A stretch of 64,000 nucleotides of DNA from Curtobacterium flaccumfaciens pv. betae (GCF_026241855.1 NZ_JAPJDC010000001.1:1054001-1118000), one strand, 5' to 3'; shown: positions 24,736 through 34,410, counted from the first letter of the stretch. Numbers and translations are program-made. Notes: generated from the letters alone by a model not told the origin.

Positions 24736-25701
24736 ATGAAGCAGTCCACGAAGTTCAGCATCGCGACCGCACTGGTCGCCATGCTCGCGGCACCACTGGT
24801 GCCCGCCGCAGCATCCGCGGCGCCCTCCTCGTCCGGGTCCAGCCACGGGCACGGGCACGGTGCGTCCCACGGCGGTGGGCACGGTCACGGTCACCACGCT
24901 GTGCCCACCAAGTCGGGGCCGACGAGCATCGCCTACGTCGAGGTGAACAACGACGAGCTCGCCAACGTCGGTCGGTACACGCTGGCGAACGGCGCGAACG
25001 CGTTCGACGTGGCGATCATCTTCGCCGCGAACATCAACTACGAGGACGGCAAGGCGGTCCTGTACAACAACGAGAACGTGCAGCGGACCCTCGACCAGGC
25101 CGCCACGCAGATCCGCCCGTTGCAGGCCAAGGGCATCAAGGTCACGCTCTCGGTGCTCGGCAACCACCAGGGCGCCGGCCTCGCGAACTTCCCGACGAAG
25201 GCCGCGGCGCGGGACTTCGCGGCGCAGGTCTCGGCGACGGTCAAGAAGTACGGACTCGACGGCGTCGACCTGGACGACGAGTACTCCGACTACGGCGTGA
25301 ACGGCACCCCGCAGCCGAACCAGCAGTCCATCGGCTGGCTCATCAGTGCCCTGCGGGCGGACATGCCGGGCAAGATCATCTCGTTCTACGACATCGGCCC
25401 GTCGTCCGACGCCCTGAAGACCGCGAGCCCGTCGATCGGCGGCAAGCTCGACTACGCCTGGAACCCGTACTACGGCACCTACGCGGCGCCGATGATCCCG
25501 GGCCTGCCGAAGTCGAAGCTGTCCGCCGCCGCGGTCGACATCCAGAACACCCCGCAGGCCACCGCGGTGTCGCTCGCACAGCGCACGAAGGCCGACGGGT
25601 ACGGCGTCTTCATGACGTACAACCTGCCCGGAGGCGACGAGTCCGCCTACGTCTCCTCCTTCACGAAGGTGCTGTACGGACTGGCCGCGTCGTACCGCTG
25701 A
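24736..25701 (+). CDS. Secreted GH18 endo-beta-N-acetylglucosaminidase (Endo H-like)
   Basis: The 321-residue protein has a Sec signal peptide ending near AAASAAP. A His/Gly-rich linker follows at about residues 35-54, with SHGHGHGASHGGGHGHGHH. The catalytic domain holds DGVDLDDE with D175, D178, D180 and the acid E182, matching DxxDxDxE of GH18. The sequence style (SIAYVEVNNDELANVGRYTLANG) is that of the Endo H/Endo F group, which cleaves between the two core GlcNAc residues of high-mannose N-glycans. AAGGAGGA precedes the ATG. It is the only exported enzyme of the locus. Confidence 0.88.
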   Translation: MKQSTKFSIATALVAMLAAPLVPAAASAAPSSSGSSHGHGHGASHGGGHGHGHHAVPTKSGPTSIAYVEVNNDELANVGRYTLANGANAFDVAIIFAANINYEDGKAVLYNNENVQRTLDQAATQIRPLQAKGIKVTLSVLGNHQGAGLANFPTKAAARDFAAQVSATVKKYGLDGVDLDDEYSDYGVNGTPQPNQQSIGWLISALRADMPGKIISFYDIGPSSDALKTASPSIGGKLDYAWNPYYGTYAAPMIPGLPKSKLSAAAVDIQNTPQATAVSLAQRTKADGYGVFMTYNLPGGDESAYVSSFTKVLYGLAASYR

Positions 25702-25762
25702 CGCGTCGGTCCTCCGGGTCCCGCGGCGTGGTGCGAGCGCGGGGCCCCGGGTTCGCCTGGTA

Positions 25763-25858
25763 CGAGGTTGCGCACTCGGTGCGAGCCCGCGCCCGTCGCA
25801 CCGAGTGCGGAACCTCGCACGGAGTTCGGCGCCCCTCGCACCGTGCGAGGTCCGCGGC
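25763..25858. repeat. CCTCGCAC/GTGCGAGG palindromic element, copy A
   Basis: Within the 171-base gap after the GH18 gene, GCACTCGGTGCGA pairs with TCGCACCGAGTGC around a short loop. The stem is flanked by GAGGTT and AACCTC and followed by CCTCGCACCGTGCGAGG. The same modules recur at 44098-44196 and 62876-62977. The element may also end the glycan operon transcript. Confidence 0.75.
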
Positions 25859-25872
25859 CGTACGATCGCCGC

Positions 25873-26163
25873 ATGGAACTCGAGTTCCGCGGCAAGGTGA
25901 TCGAGTGGCGCGGCCCGTCACCGTTCTTCTTCGCCGTCGTGCCGCCGGACGCCGCCGAGGTCATCGCTGACCTCGCGCCGGTGCTCACCTACGGGTGGGG
26001 TGTGATCCCGGCGCGCGTGACGATCGGCTCGGTGACGTGGACGACGTCGCTGTTCCCGAAGGACGGCGGGTACCTCGTGCCGTTGCGTGCGGCGGAGCGG
26101 AAGCGTGCCCGGGTGGATCTCGGCGACTCCCCGGAGATCACCCTGGAGTTCGCCGACCCCTGA
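25873..26163 (+). CDS. DUF1905 family protein
   Basis: The 96-residue protein ([60 protein letters not shown]) matches the compact beta-barrel DUF1905 family, whose role is unknown. A shortened and frameshifted second copy of its 3' half occurs at 27706-27816, so this stretch was duplicated. Confidence 0.8.
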   Translation: MELEFRGKVIEWRGPSPFFFAVVPPDAAEVIADLAPVLTYGWGVIPARVTIGSVTWTTSLFPKDGGYLVPLRAAERKRARVDLGDSPEITLEFADP

Positions 26164-26291
26164 CGCGCGTGCCACCGACCATCACTCCTCCACAGGTCCG
26201 TCGATCGCGATACCTCCCCACAGTCATCGACGGCGGGCCCCGGTGTCGCGGTCCTGCTCCCTACCGTCGAAGGTGTGGAGGGGAGGTGGCG

Positions 26292-26513
26292 ATGGTCGAA
26301 CGACCACGACATCCCAAGAAGGACATCGAACTGGTCATGCGCGGGGCAGAGGCGCGGGGATGGCGCTTCGCGAAGGGGAGGAAGTACTACAAGGCGTACT
26401 GCCCGTGCGGCGAACACCTGCACACGGTCCACTTGACGCCGTCGAACCCCTGGTACGTTGTGCATCTGAAGTATCGGCTCGCGCGAACGGGCTGTGAGGA
26501 CAGGAGAACGTGA
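26292..26513 (+). CDS. Small HicA-like protein, possible toxin
   Basis: The 73-residue protein contains KKDIELVMRGAEARGWRFAK, a helix then a strand like HicA mRNA interferases. It also has YCPCGEHLHTVHLTPSNPW with a Cys-x-Cys and several His. The HicA catalytic His motif is not clean, so the identification is weak. The gene overlaps the next by one base, as toxin-antitoxin pairs often do. GGGGAGG precedes the start. Confidence 0.5.
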   Translation: MVERPRHPKKDIELVMRGAEARGWRFAKGRKYYKAYCPCGEHLHTVHLTPSNPWYVVHLKYRLARTGCEDRRT

Positions 26514-26845
26514 TGACGAACTACCTCGTGCGGCTCGATTGCGTGGCGCAACTCGGGGCAGCGGACGATCCGCGCGCAGCCCTCGCAGCGGACTTCGACA
26601 CCATCGCGGACGCACTCTTCGACCTCGACGACGTCCACGACCAGGACCTGACCGCTGACCTGTCGAGCGGCACGCTCACCTTCTCGATCGGTGTCGACGC
26701 GGACGACGAGTCCGGTGCACTCGACCGTGCGCTCGGAGCCGTCCGGACCGCGCTGCACGTCGCTGGACGCGGCACTCCTGGTTGGGAGCAGCAGTACCGG
26801 ATGCTGCGGCAGGAAGTCGGAGAAGCGCCGCTCGGAGCGCTCTAA
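26513..26845 (+). CDS. Small acidic partner protein of the HicA-like gene
   Basis: The 110-residue acidic protein begins MTNYLVRLDCVAQ and has a helical middle (FDTIADALFDLDDVHDQDL). The ATG at 26513 shares a base with the upstream TGA and has AGGAG seven bases before it. A GTG at 26510 is too near that site. It was not recognised as a family; context suggests an antidote or accessory to the upstream gene. Confidence 0.5.
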   Translation: MTNYLVRLDCVAQLGAADDPRAALAADFDTIADALFDLDDVHDQDLTADLSSGTLTFSIGVDADDESGALDRALGAVRTALHVAGRGTPGWEQQYRMLRQEVGEAPLGAL

Positions 26846-26906
26846 GGCGATCGACTGGTGGGCATCCGTCGCCGGAGTCACACCGTGCAGACGGATCGGT
26901 CCCGTG

Positions 26907-27635
26907 CTACTTGCAGAGCTTCAGGCCCGCGTCGAGCACGGGCGAGATGTCGATCCTCAACCCGTCGACCTCAGGATTCGGTGCCCAGATGGGGTCGATT
27001 TCCGGGTACGACGTGTGGTCCTGTGCGGTGCCGTTGACCGCGTAGCGGGTGCCGTCGGGAGCCTTGAGTGTCACGACGTTCAGATCCATGCCGCCCGCGG
27101 TGATGTTCTTGCAGCGCACGACCGCGTAGGGCACCGTCAGCGGCCACTCGTCTCCGAACTTGGTGCTGACCAGCAGGCCCTTCTTCTTCTCGAGCTTCTT
27201 CGGAACGTGGACCTTGGCCGCCGGAGCAGGGGGCGCGTAGTCGGCGCAGAACCCGTCTTGCGGGTCGCCGAGCTTCACCTTGCCGCTCTTCTTCTTGGGG
27301 AACTTGACGACGACGTACCCGGCGTTGCCGCCCTTGTCGTCCGGTCCTCCGCCCGGAGCCCACGTGCGGTCTACGCAGATCACACGCTTGCTGACCTTGA
27401 CCCCGTTGACCGTCAGGCCCTCCCAGATCGGCGCATCGGGCAGTTCAGCGAGGACCCACTTCTCGGCCTTCTTGATTCGCTTCGACTTCTTCGCGGTCGC
27501 CGTGGGCGTCGGTTCGCCGGTCGCGGTGGTCCGGGTAGGGGCAGCGGACGCCGCGCCCGCCGGCAGTGCTGCCGTGCTCGCGACGATGCTGACTGCCGCG
27601 AGCGCCATGACGGCGAAGGAGAGGTGCTTGTTCAC
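26907..27635 (-). CDS. Secreted protein of unknown function
   Basis: The 242-residue protein starts at a GTG with a Sec signal ([29 protein letters not shown]). A Thr/Pro-rich and then Lys-rich linker ([16 protein letters not shown]) precedes a mature domain with four Cys ([20 protein letters not shown] and the C-terminal LKLCK). Two disulfides are possible. It lies inside the accessory segment between the two DUF1905 copies and is convergent with the HicA-like pair. Confidence 0.65.
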   Translation of the reverse strand: MNKHLSFAVMALAAVSIVASTAALPAGAASAAPTRTTATGEPTPTATAKKSKRIKKAEKWVLAELPDAPIWEGLTVNGVKVSKRVICVDRTWAPGGGPDDKGGNAGYVVVKFPKKKSGKVKLGDPQDGFCADYAPPAPAAKVHVPKKLEKKKGLLVSTKFGDEWPLTVPYAVVRCKNITAGGMDLNVVTLKAPDGTRYAVNGTAQDHTSYPEIDPIWAPNPEVDGLRIDISPVLDAGLKLCK

Positions 27636-27705
27636 GCGAACGAGAGTATGGCTCAGAGTCGGCCCTCGATAGCCCTCGTCCGCGGGTCTCGGCGCCGATA
27701 GCGCC

Positions 27706-27816
27706 GGGGTGTGATCACGGCACGAGTGCCGATCGGCTCGGTGACGTGGGCGACGTCGCTGTTCCCGAAGGACGGCGGGTACCTCGCAGATCACCCAGGA
27801 ATTCGCCGACCCCTGA
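27706..27816 (+). pseudogene. Truncated, frameshifted DUF1905 copy
   Basis: 27706-27786 closely matches the coding stretch around 25995-26076 of the intact gene (shared GATCGGCTCGGTGACGTGG and CGCTGTTCCCGAAGGACGG). It then jumps to a match of the last codons (26133-26165), losing about 56 bases and the reading frame. It has no start region and ends 11 bases before the tRNA-Gly CCA. Confidence 0.85.
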
Positions 27817-27827
27817 CGGAAAGGTTG

Positions 27828-27901
27828 TGGAGGGGATGACGGGAATCGAACCCGCGTAGCCAGTTTGGAAGACTGGGGCTCTACCATTGAGCTACATCCC
27901 C
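27828..27901 (-). tRNA. tRNA-Gly (anticodon TCC)
   Basis: On the minus strand the acceptor GGGGATG pairs with CATCCCC. The D-arm is GCTC...GAGC, and the anticodon loop CTTCCAA gives TCC. The T-arm contains GGTTCGATTCC, and the 3' CCA is encoded (27828-27830). Confidence 0.95.
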
Positions 27902-27955
27902 GCGCCTGCGCACCAGGCGCAGCCCGACCATCGTAGCGGACGAACGAGCACCGAC

Positions 27956-28231
27956 ATGCCGACGCGCGTCATCCCGAAGCCGGACGCCGGTGCGGAGCGC
28001 ACCATCCGCTGGTCGCGGGTGGTCTCGTACGCGCTGGTGGTCCTCGCCGCCGCGGTCCTGTCCCTGCGCCCCGACCTGTTCGGCGACCCGCAGTCGCAGC
28101 CCGCGCACGCACTGCTGCACGTCTGGCGGATCGTCGTCGGACTGTTGCTCGCGGTGGCCGCCCTCGGGGTCCAGGTGGCCGTCGGGATCCGGTGGCGGCG
28201 GGGTCTGCGACGCGCCGCGGAGGACGACTGA
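27956..28231 (+). CDS. Small membrane protein, two helices
   Basis: The 91-residue protein has two hydrophobic segments ([16 protein letters not shown] and [22 protein letters not shown]) and basic flanks, including a C-terminal [13 protein letters not shown]. The family was not recognised. It lies alone between two tRNA genes. Confidence 0.55.
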   Translation: MPTRVIPKPDAGAERTIRWSRVVSYALVVLAAAVLSLRPDLFGDPQSQPAHALLHVWRIVVGLLLAVAALGVQVAVGIRWRRGLRRAAEDD

Positions 28232-28325
28232 GCAACCCCCGGGAACAGCGCGCCGTCGGACCGCTAGACTCACCGGGGTCGCATGCGCCCCTCAGCGTGC
28301 GCGGCTGATCCCTGGCACGAAGCAA

Positions 28326-28402
28326 CGGGGCGTAGCTCAGCTTGGTAGAGCGCCCGCTTTGGGAGCGGGAGGTCGCAGGTTCAAATCCTGTCGCCCCGAC
28401 CA
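28326..28402 (+). tRNA. tRNA-Pro (anticodon TGG)
   Basis: Acceptor CGGGGCG pairs with CGCCCCG. The anticodon loop TTTGGGA gives TGG, the T-arm has GGTTCAAATCC, and the CCA end is encoded. Confidence 0.95.
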
Positions 28403-28455
28403 GGTCCTCCGAGCACCACCGACCACACGAACGTCAACCAACAGGAGAACATCCC

Positions 28456-29763
28456 TTGGCCACCAGCACCGTCGACAAGGTGAGCGACACCCGCGTCAAG
28501 CTCACCGTGAACGTGACGCCGGACGATCTCAAGCCGAGCATCGACCACGCCTACAAGCACATCGCCGAGCAGATCAACATCCCCGGCTTCCGCAAGGGCA
28601 AGGTCCCGCCGGCGATCGTCGACCAGCGCGTCGGCCGCGGCGAGGTCCTGAACCACGCCGTCGGTGACGCCATCGACAACTTCTACCGCCAGGCGGTCGA
28701 AGAGCAGGAGCTGCGCATCCTCGGCCGTGCCGAGGCCGACGTCGCCGAACTGCCGAACGTCGCGGACTTCACCGGCGACCTCGTCCTCACCTTCGAGGTC
28801 GACGTCCGCCCCGAGTTCGACCTGCCGGACTACTCCTCGTACGAGCTCACCGTCGACGCCGTCGAGGTGTCCGACGACGAGATCGAAGAGGAACTGCAGA
28901 ACCTCCGCACCCGCTTCGGCACGCTCGTGACGGTCGACCGTCCGGCGAAGACCGGCGACTTCGCGCAGATCGACCTCACCGCCAGCATCGGCGACGACGA
29001 GGTCGACTCGGCCACCGGCGTCTCCTACGAGATCGGCTCCGGCGACCTGCTCGAGGGCATCGACGAGGCGCTCGAGTCCCTGACCGCAGGTGAGTCGACG
29101 ACCTTCGAGTCGAAGCTCGTCGGTGGCGACCGCGAGGGCGAGACCGCTCAGATCGCCGTCACCGTCACCGCCGTCAAGGAGCGCGAGCTCCCCGAGGCCG
29201 ACGACGAGTTCGCCCAGATCGCCAGCCAGTTCGACACCATCGACGAGCTCAAGGCTGACCTCAAGGAGCAGATCGCGAAGTCCAAGACCTTCGGTCAGGG
29301 CGCCGCGGCTCGCGACAAGCTCGTCGAGAAGCTCACCGAGGACGTCAACATCCCGATCTCGGAGCAGCTCATCGCCGACGAGGTGCACCGTCACCTCGAG
29401 CAGGAGAACCGCCTCGAGGACGAGGAGCACCGCAAGGAGGTCTCCGAGTCCAGCGAGACCGCCTTCCGCTCGCAGATCCTCCTCGACGCGATCGCCGAGA
29501 AGGAAGAGATCCAGGTCTCGCAGGAGGAACTGACCCAGTACCTCATCCAGGCCGCCGCGCAGTACGGCATGGAGCCGGCCGAGTTCATCAAGGTCATCGA
29601 CCAGAACGGCCAGATCCCCGGCATGGTCGGCGAGGTCGCCCGTTCGAAGGCGGTCGCGACCGTCCTGTCCAAGGTGACCGTCAAGGACACCAACGGCGAC
29701 GCAGTCGACCTGTCCGCCTTCACGGCGGGCGTCGCGCAGGAGCCGGCAGGGGACGCCGAGTAA
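28456..29763 (+). CDS. tig: Trigger factor, ribosome-associated chaperone and prolyl isomerase
   Basis: The 435-residue protein has the ribosome-binding N-domain with the signature [15 protein letters not shown]. An FKBP-like domain ([19 protein letters not shown] ... [16 protein letters not shown]) and a helical C-terminal chaperone arm follow. It catches nascent chains at the ribosome exit. The start is a TTG at 28456 behind CAGGAGAAC; no better ATG lies near. It heads the quality-control cluster with the two clpP genes. Confidence 0.96.
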   Translation: MATSTVDKVSDTRVKLTVNVTPDDLKPSIDHAYKHIAEQINIPGFRKGKVPPAIVDQRVGRGEVLNHAVGDAIDNFYRQAVEEQELRILGRAEADVAELPNVADFTGDLVLTFEVDVRPEFDLPDYSSYELTVDAVEVSDDEIEEELQNLRTRFGTLVTVDRPAKTGDFAQIDLTASIGDDEVDSATGVSYEIGSGDLLEGIDEALESLTAGESTTFESKLVGGDREGETAQIAVTVTAVKERELPEADDEFAQIASQFDTIDELKADLKEQIAKSKTFGQGAAARDKLVEKLTEDVNIPISEQLIADEVHRHLEQENRLEDEEHRKEVSESSETAFRSQILLDAIAEKEEIQVSQEELTQYLIQAAAQYGMEPAEFIKVIDQNGQIPGMVGEVARSKAVATVLSKVTVKDTNGDAVDLSAFTAGVAQEPAGDAE

Positions 29764-29787
29764 CGATCTCGACGCCACCAGCATGCA

Positions 29788-29829
29788 AGACGGGAGGCAC
29801 GGTGCCAGCTGGCACCGTGCCTCCCGTCT
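29788..29829. terminator. Perfect 42-base palindromic terminator after tig
   Basis: The sequence is its own reverse complement over 42 bases, with each half carrying CGGGAGGCACGGTGCC. Each arm is thus a copy of the dispersed GGAGGC motif. A short T-containing stretch (CGTGTTTTCC) follows. Confidence 0.85.
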
Positions 29830-29932
29830 CGTGTTTTCCGCACCACCGCATTGCTGTCGGCGAACAGACGAGAACTGGTGCGTTGCACCCGATAAGTTCG
29901 ACAACAAGCGACAACTGAACGGGAGCTTTTCC

Positions 29933-30562
29933 ATGGCCGAAGCAACACTGAACCCCAGTGTTTTTGACCGCCTTCTGAGAGACCGGATCGTGTGGCTCGG
30001 CTCCGAGGTCCGCGACGACAACTCGAACGAGATCGCAGCCAAGCTGCTGCTGCTCGCCGCCGAGGACCCTGAGAAGGACATCTACCTCTACATCAACTCG
30101 CCCGGTGGTTCGATCACCGCCGGCATGGCGATCTACGACACGATGCAGTTCGTCCCGAACGACATCGTCACCGTGGGCATCGGCCTCGCCGCGTCGATGG
30201 GACAGTTCCTGCTGTCCTCCGGCACGCCCGGCAAGCGCTACATCACGCCGAACGCGCGCGTGCTGCTCCACCAGCCGTCCGGTGGCTTCGGCGGCACCGC
30301 TGCCGACATCCAGACGCAGGCCAAGGTCATCCTCGACATGAAGCAGCGCATGGCGGAGCTCACGGCCGAGCAGACCGGCAAGTCGGTCGAGCAGATCCTC
30401 AAGGACAACGACCGCGACAACTGGTTCACGGCGCAGGAAGCGCTCGAGTACGGCTTCGTCGACCACCTCCGCGCCTCGAGTGCCGAGGTCATCGGCGGTG
30501 GTGGCACCGTCGGCGACGGCGAGACGCCCACCAGCGCAGCCGAGCCCGACGCCCAGTCCTGA
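29933..30562 (+). CDS. clpP: ATP-dependent Clp protease proteolytic subunit, first copy
   Basis: The 209-residue peptidase has catalytic S88 in GLAASMGQF and H113 in VLLHQPSGG, plus YINSPGGS at the oxyanion region. The C-terminus has a Gly/Ser/Ala-rich tail of about 25 residues. Actinobacteria usually encode two ClpP proteins that form one mixed barrel with ClpX or ClpC. The next gene is the second subunit, 26 bases away, so both are probably co-transcribed. Confidence 0.96.
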   Translation: MAEATLNPSVFDRLLRDRIVWLGSEVRDDNSNEIAAKLLLLAAEDPEKDIYLYINSPGGSITAGMAIYDTMQFVPNDIVTVGIGLAASMGQFLLSSGTPGKRYITPNARVLLHQPSGGFGGTAADIQTQAKVILDMKQRMAELTAEQTGKSVEQILKDNDRDNWFTAQEALEYGFVDHLRASSAEVIGGGGTVGDGETPTSAAEPDAQS

Positions 30563-30588
30563 TCACCACCGAAGAAAAGGAAACGAGA

Positions 30589-31248
30589 ATGCATCTCCCC
30601 ATGCTCGGTGGCGCGCAGAACGTCCCGGCTCCGTCCAATCGGTACATCCTGCCGAGCTTCGAAGAGCGCACGGCCTACGGCTACAAGCGCCAGGACCCGT
30701 ACGCCAAGCTGTTCGAGGACCGCATCGTGTTCCTCGGCGTGCAGGTCGACGACGCGTCGGCTGACGACGTCATGGCCCAGCTGCTCGTGCTCGAGTCGAT
30801 GGACCCCGACCGCGACATCGTGATGTACATCAACTCGCCCGGTGGCTCGTTCACCGCGATGACGGCGATCTACGACACGATGCAGTACATCCGTCCGCAG
30901 ATCCAGACGGTCTGCCTCGGTCAGGCTGCCTCGGCCGCGTCGGTGCTGCTCGCCGGTGGCACCCCCGGCAAGCGCCTCGCGCTGCCGAACGCCCGTGTGC
31001 TGATCCACCAGCCCGCGACCCAGCAGGGTGGCGGTCAGGCGTCGGACATCGAGATCCAGGCGGCGGAGATCCTCCGCATGCGTACCTGGCTCGAGGAGAC
31101 GCTGTCGAAGCACTCCAACAAGACGCCGGAGGAGATCAACCACGACATCGAGCGCGACAAGATCATGTCCGCGCAGGAAGCCGTGGAGTACGGCCTGATC
31201 GACCAGGTCCTCACCAGCCGCAAGAACCTGCCGGCGCTCGTCAAGTAG
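30589..31248 (+). CDS. clpP: ATP-dependent Clp protease proteolytic subunit, second copy
   Basis: The 219-residue protein has the catalytic Ser in [14 protein letters not shown], His in [12 protein letters not shown] and SPGGSFTAM near the oxyanion hole. It has a longer N-terminus than copy one ([20 protein letters not shown]). AAAAGGAAA lies upstream of the ATG. It should assemble with copy one into a heteromeric 14-mer, as known for mycobacterial ClpP1P2. Confidence 0.96.
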   Translation: MHLPMLGGAQNVPAPSNRYILPSFEERTAYGYKRQDPYAKLFEDRIVFLGVQVDDASADDVMAQLLVLESMDPDRDIVMYINSPGGSFTAMTAIYDTMQYIRPQIQTVCLGQAASAASVLLAGGTPGKRLALPNARVLIHQPATQQGGGQASDIEIQAAEILRMRTWLEETLSKHSNKTPEEINHDIERDKIMSAQEAVEYGLIDQVLTSRKNLPALVK

Positions 31249-31260
31249 CACCAGCAGGAA

Positions 31261-31300
31261 CGACGAAGGCCCCGCACCGATCGGTGCGGGGCCTTCGTCG
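31261..31300. terminator. Terminator after the clpP operon
   Basis: A perfect 40-base palindrome with the core CCCCGCACC/GGTGCGGGG and AAGGCC/GGCCTT arms lies 12 bases after the second clpP. It is convergent with the CopC gene and may work in both directions. Confidence 0.9.
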
Positions 31301-31311
31301 TTGCGCGGTGG

Positions 31312-31974
31312 TCAGTCCTCGGTGTCGTCGGATGCCGGCACCGGCTTGCGGCGCAGGAGCAGCAGCACCGCGACGACCACGCCGACCAGCACGACGCCAC
31401 CGGCACCGATCCAGATCGCGTCGGACGCCGCCGAGTCGCTCGATCCCGAGGCGGTGCCGGTGGTGGTGTCCGAGCCGGCGTCGTCGTCACCAGCGGTGGC
31501 GCAGGTAGGGGGCTTCGCAGCACCCGAGGCCGGGGTGAAGCCCGACGGCGCCTTCCAGGTGAAGGGGTACTCGTCGGAGACGGTGTGCCCGTCGGCGGAG
31601 ACGATCTGCCACTCGACGGTGTACTTGCCCGAGTCGCCGAGTGCGGCGGTCGTGGTCATCGACGGCCCCTCGACGTCGACGCAGCCGTCCTCGTAGTACC
31701 TGCCGTCGGGGCCGACGATGCGGAACGCGAAGCCCGACCCCGAGTCGCCGATGTCGAGCAGCTTGTCGTTCGTCGTGATGTCGAACGTCTTCGGCAGCTC
31801 GGTCAGGGTGCCGCCGACCTCCGGGTCGGACGAGATCAGGTAGTTGTGCGCGCTGGCCGGACCGGCGAGCCCGAGGACCGCGCCACCGGCGATCGCGACG
31901 GCCGCAGCGGTCCCGGCCACGAGCCTCCAGGCAGAGGACCGAGGCCGGGGCCGACGCGAGCCGCGCTGTGTCAC
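31312..31974 (-). CDS. CopC-domain copper-binding protein with C-terminal anchor
   Basis: The 220-residue protein has a twin-Arg-like basic start, a signal peptide ending PASAH (the mature N-terminal His is a CopC Cu(II) ligand) and a CopC beta-barrel. The second His lies in SADGHTVSDEYPFTW. A Ser/Thr/Asp-rich linker and a C-terminal membrane helix (IGAGGVVLVGVVVAVLLLL) follow, then RRK. A dispersed-motif variant lies in the signal region. Its GTG overlaps the YcnI-like stop, giving a two-gene copper-handling operon. Confidence 0.85.
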   Translation of the reverse strand: MTQRGSRRPRPRSSAWRLVAGTAAAVAIAGGAVLGLAGPASAHNYLISSDPEVGGTLTELPKTFDITTNDKLLDIGDSGSGFAFRIVGPDGRYYEDGCVDVEGPSMTTTAALGDSGKYTVEWQIVSADGHTVSDEYPFTWKAPSGFTPASGAAKPPTCATAGDDDAGSDTTTGTASGSSDSAASDAIWIGAGGVVLVGVVVAVLLLLRRKPVPASDDTED

Positions 31975-32699
31975 TTGGCGGAGCTCCGACGACGCGTGCC
32001 GGCGACGGCGACGACCAGGGCGACGGCGCCGAGCACCAGGCCGCCGAGGCCGAGGAAGCGGCCGACCAGGTCGGGGTCGCTCGACGCGGTCGTGCCGGCG
32101 GCCTCGGCCGACGGGGTCGCGGCGATGGGGTCACCGTCGTCGTCCGTCGCCTCGGCGGCGGTCAGCGTGATCGAGGGGGCCGGGTGCTCGGGCTCGGCTT
32201 CGCCGGCCTTCTGCTCCTGGTTCCACTCGACGCTGCCCTTCTCGCAGGTCTGGATCGCGGGGAACTCGACCAGGTCACCGGCCTTGCCGTCCGGCAGCGA
32301 GAACGAGAGCGCGAAGGTGTCGCGCTCGTCGGCGGGCAGGGGGGTCTTCGCGGTGTACGTGACGCTGGTGACGCGCTCGGCGGCCGTCTCGGCGTGGTCC
32401 TCGGCCGATGCCGAGGCCGACGGGTCGGTGTAGGGCTCGGTCGCCTTCGTGATCGTCCAGTTCGGGTTCACGGTGGGCGTGACCTCGATGACGGACTCCG
32501 GCACCTGGAACTGGATCTTCGTCGTGGGCGAGCCGTCGCAGCCGTGCGGGACCGAGAAGGTCGCCGTGGTGTACGAGTTCGCTGCGGTCGACGTGGCCGT
32601 GGCGGACACGTGTGCGCTGGCCGCCGTGGCGCTGCCGAGGACGATGACGGCTGCGACACCGAGGGTGACGGCGCCGCCGGCGGCGAGACGCTTCTGCAT
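31971..32699 (-). CDS. YcnI-like (DUF1775) copper-associated exported protein
   Basis: The 242-residue protein has a signal peptide ending TAASAH, and the mature N-terminal His is the copper ligand known in YcnI. The DUF1775 domain (FSVPHGCDGSPTTKIQFQVPE, VTYTAKTPLPADERDTFALSFSLPDG) is followed by a Pro/Ala-rich linker and a C-terminal helix with TRRRSSAK. With CopC it probably delivers or buffers copper outside the membrane. An operator-like palindrome lies upstream. Confidence 0.85.
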   Translation of the reverse strand: MQKRLAAGGAVTLGVAAVIVLGSATAASAHVSATATSTAANSYTTATFSVPHGCDGSPTTKIQFQVPESVIEVTPTVNPNWTITKATEPYTDPSASASAEDHAETAAERVTSVTYTAKTPLPADERDTFALSFSLPDGKAGDLVEFPAIQTCEKGSVEWNQEQKAGEAEPEHPAPSITLTAAEATDDDGDPIAATPSAEAAGTTASSDPDLVGRFLGLGGLVLGAVALVVAVAGTRRRSSAK

Positions 32700-32733
32700 G
32701 GGGTTCCTTCCGGGGTGGTTCTGCACCTGCTGT

Positions 32734-32748
32734 TCTACAAGATGTAGA
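32734..32748. promoter_or_regulatory. BlaI/CopY-like operator upstream of the copper pair
   Basis: TCTACA-AGA-TGTAGA is a perfect 6-3-6 inverted repeat 35 bases upstream of the YcnI-like start. TACA...TGTA half-sites are typical of BlaI/CopY-family repressors. The regulator is not in the window. Confidence 0.5.
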
Positions 32749-32935
32749 GAAGTCCGGATCACCGTAGCAGGCTCGCACGCCCTGGGCGAACGCGCGGGCG
32801 GATTCCGGAGGGGCATCGCGGTCGGTGTCACCGGTTGCGGTTAGGCTCGTGTCCACGACGAGGTGCCCACCAGCAGCGGTGCACCAGCGGTGGTGCGACA
32901 GCGCGGCCGGCATGTCCAATCAGGGAGGCACGGGA

Positions 32936-34216
<1,281 letters not shown>

Positions 34217-34236
34217 TCCGCTTCGTCGTCTTCAGC

Positions 34237-34272
34237 ACGAAGGCCCGCACCGTGATCGGTGCGGGCCTTCGT
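34237..34272. terminator. Terminator after clpX
   Basis: A 15-bp perfect stem (ACGAAGGCCCGCACC with its complement) with a six-base loop lies 20 bases after the clpX stop. It resembles the terminator after the clpP operon. Confidence 0.85.
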
Positions 34273-34326
34273 CGTTCGTGCGGTGCCGTGCCGTGCCGTG
34301 CCGTGCCGTCCGGCGCGGGAGCGCTG

Positions 34327-34388
34327 CGCACAACCAAAGTCACCCCGAACAACGCGGTTGCGCGGTTCGGGGTGACTTTGGTTGTGCG
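34327..34388. terminator. 24-bp perfect hairpin between convergent genes
   Basis: Arms 34327-34350 and 34365-34388 match perfectly over 24 bases around a 14-base loop. It lies between the clpX terminator and the M3 peptidase stop. It has no T-run and its A-rich centre (AACCAAAGTCA) is unlike its GC-rich surroundings, so it may be a mobile hairpin as well as a terminator. Confidence 0.7.
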
Positions 34389-34410
34389 TACGGTGCCCGC
34401 GCCGCCGCGC

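Noticed and set aside
20274..24782. A 1502-codon open frame on the minus strand
   Set aside because: It lies opposite the GH5-like and GH38 genes, whose motifs are intact. Very long antisense frames are expected from high-GC codon bias.
26292..26513. Confident hicA name
   Set aside because: The catalytic His context is unclear and the partner is not HicB-like, so no gene symbol was given.
27706..27816. Intact second DUF1905 gene
   Set aside because: It lacks a start region, has an internal deletion and is frameshifted at the end.
28342..28455. N-terminal extension of trigger factor
   Set aside because: The upstream in-frame ATG lies inside tRNA-Pro. The TTG at 28456 has a ribosome site and matches the family start.
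29830..29932. ClgR operator before clpP
   Set aside because: No convincing inverted repeat of the known ClgR type could be identified by eye.
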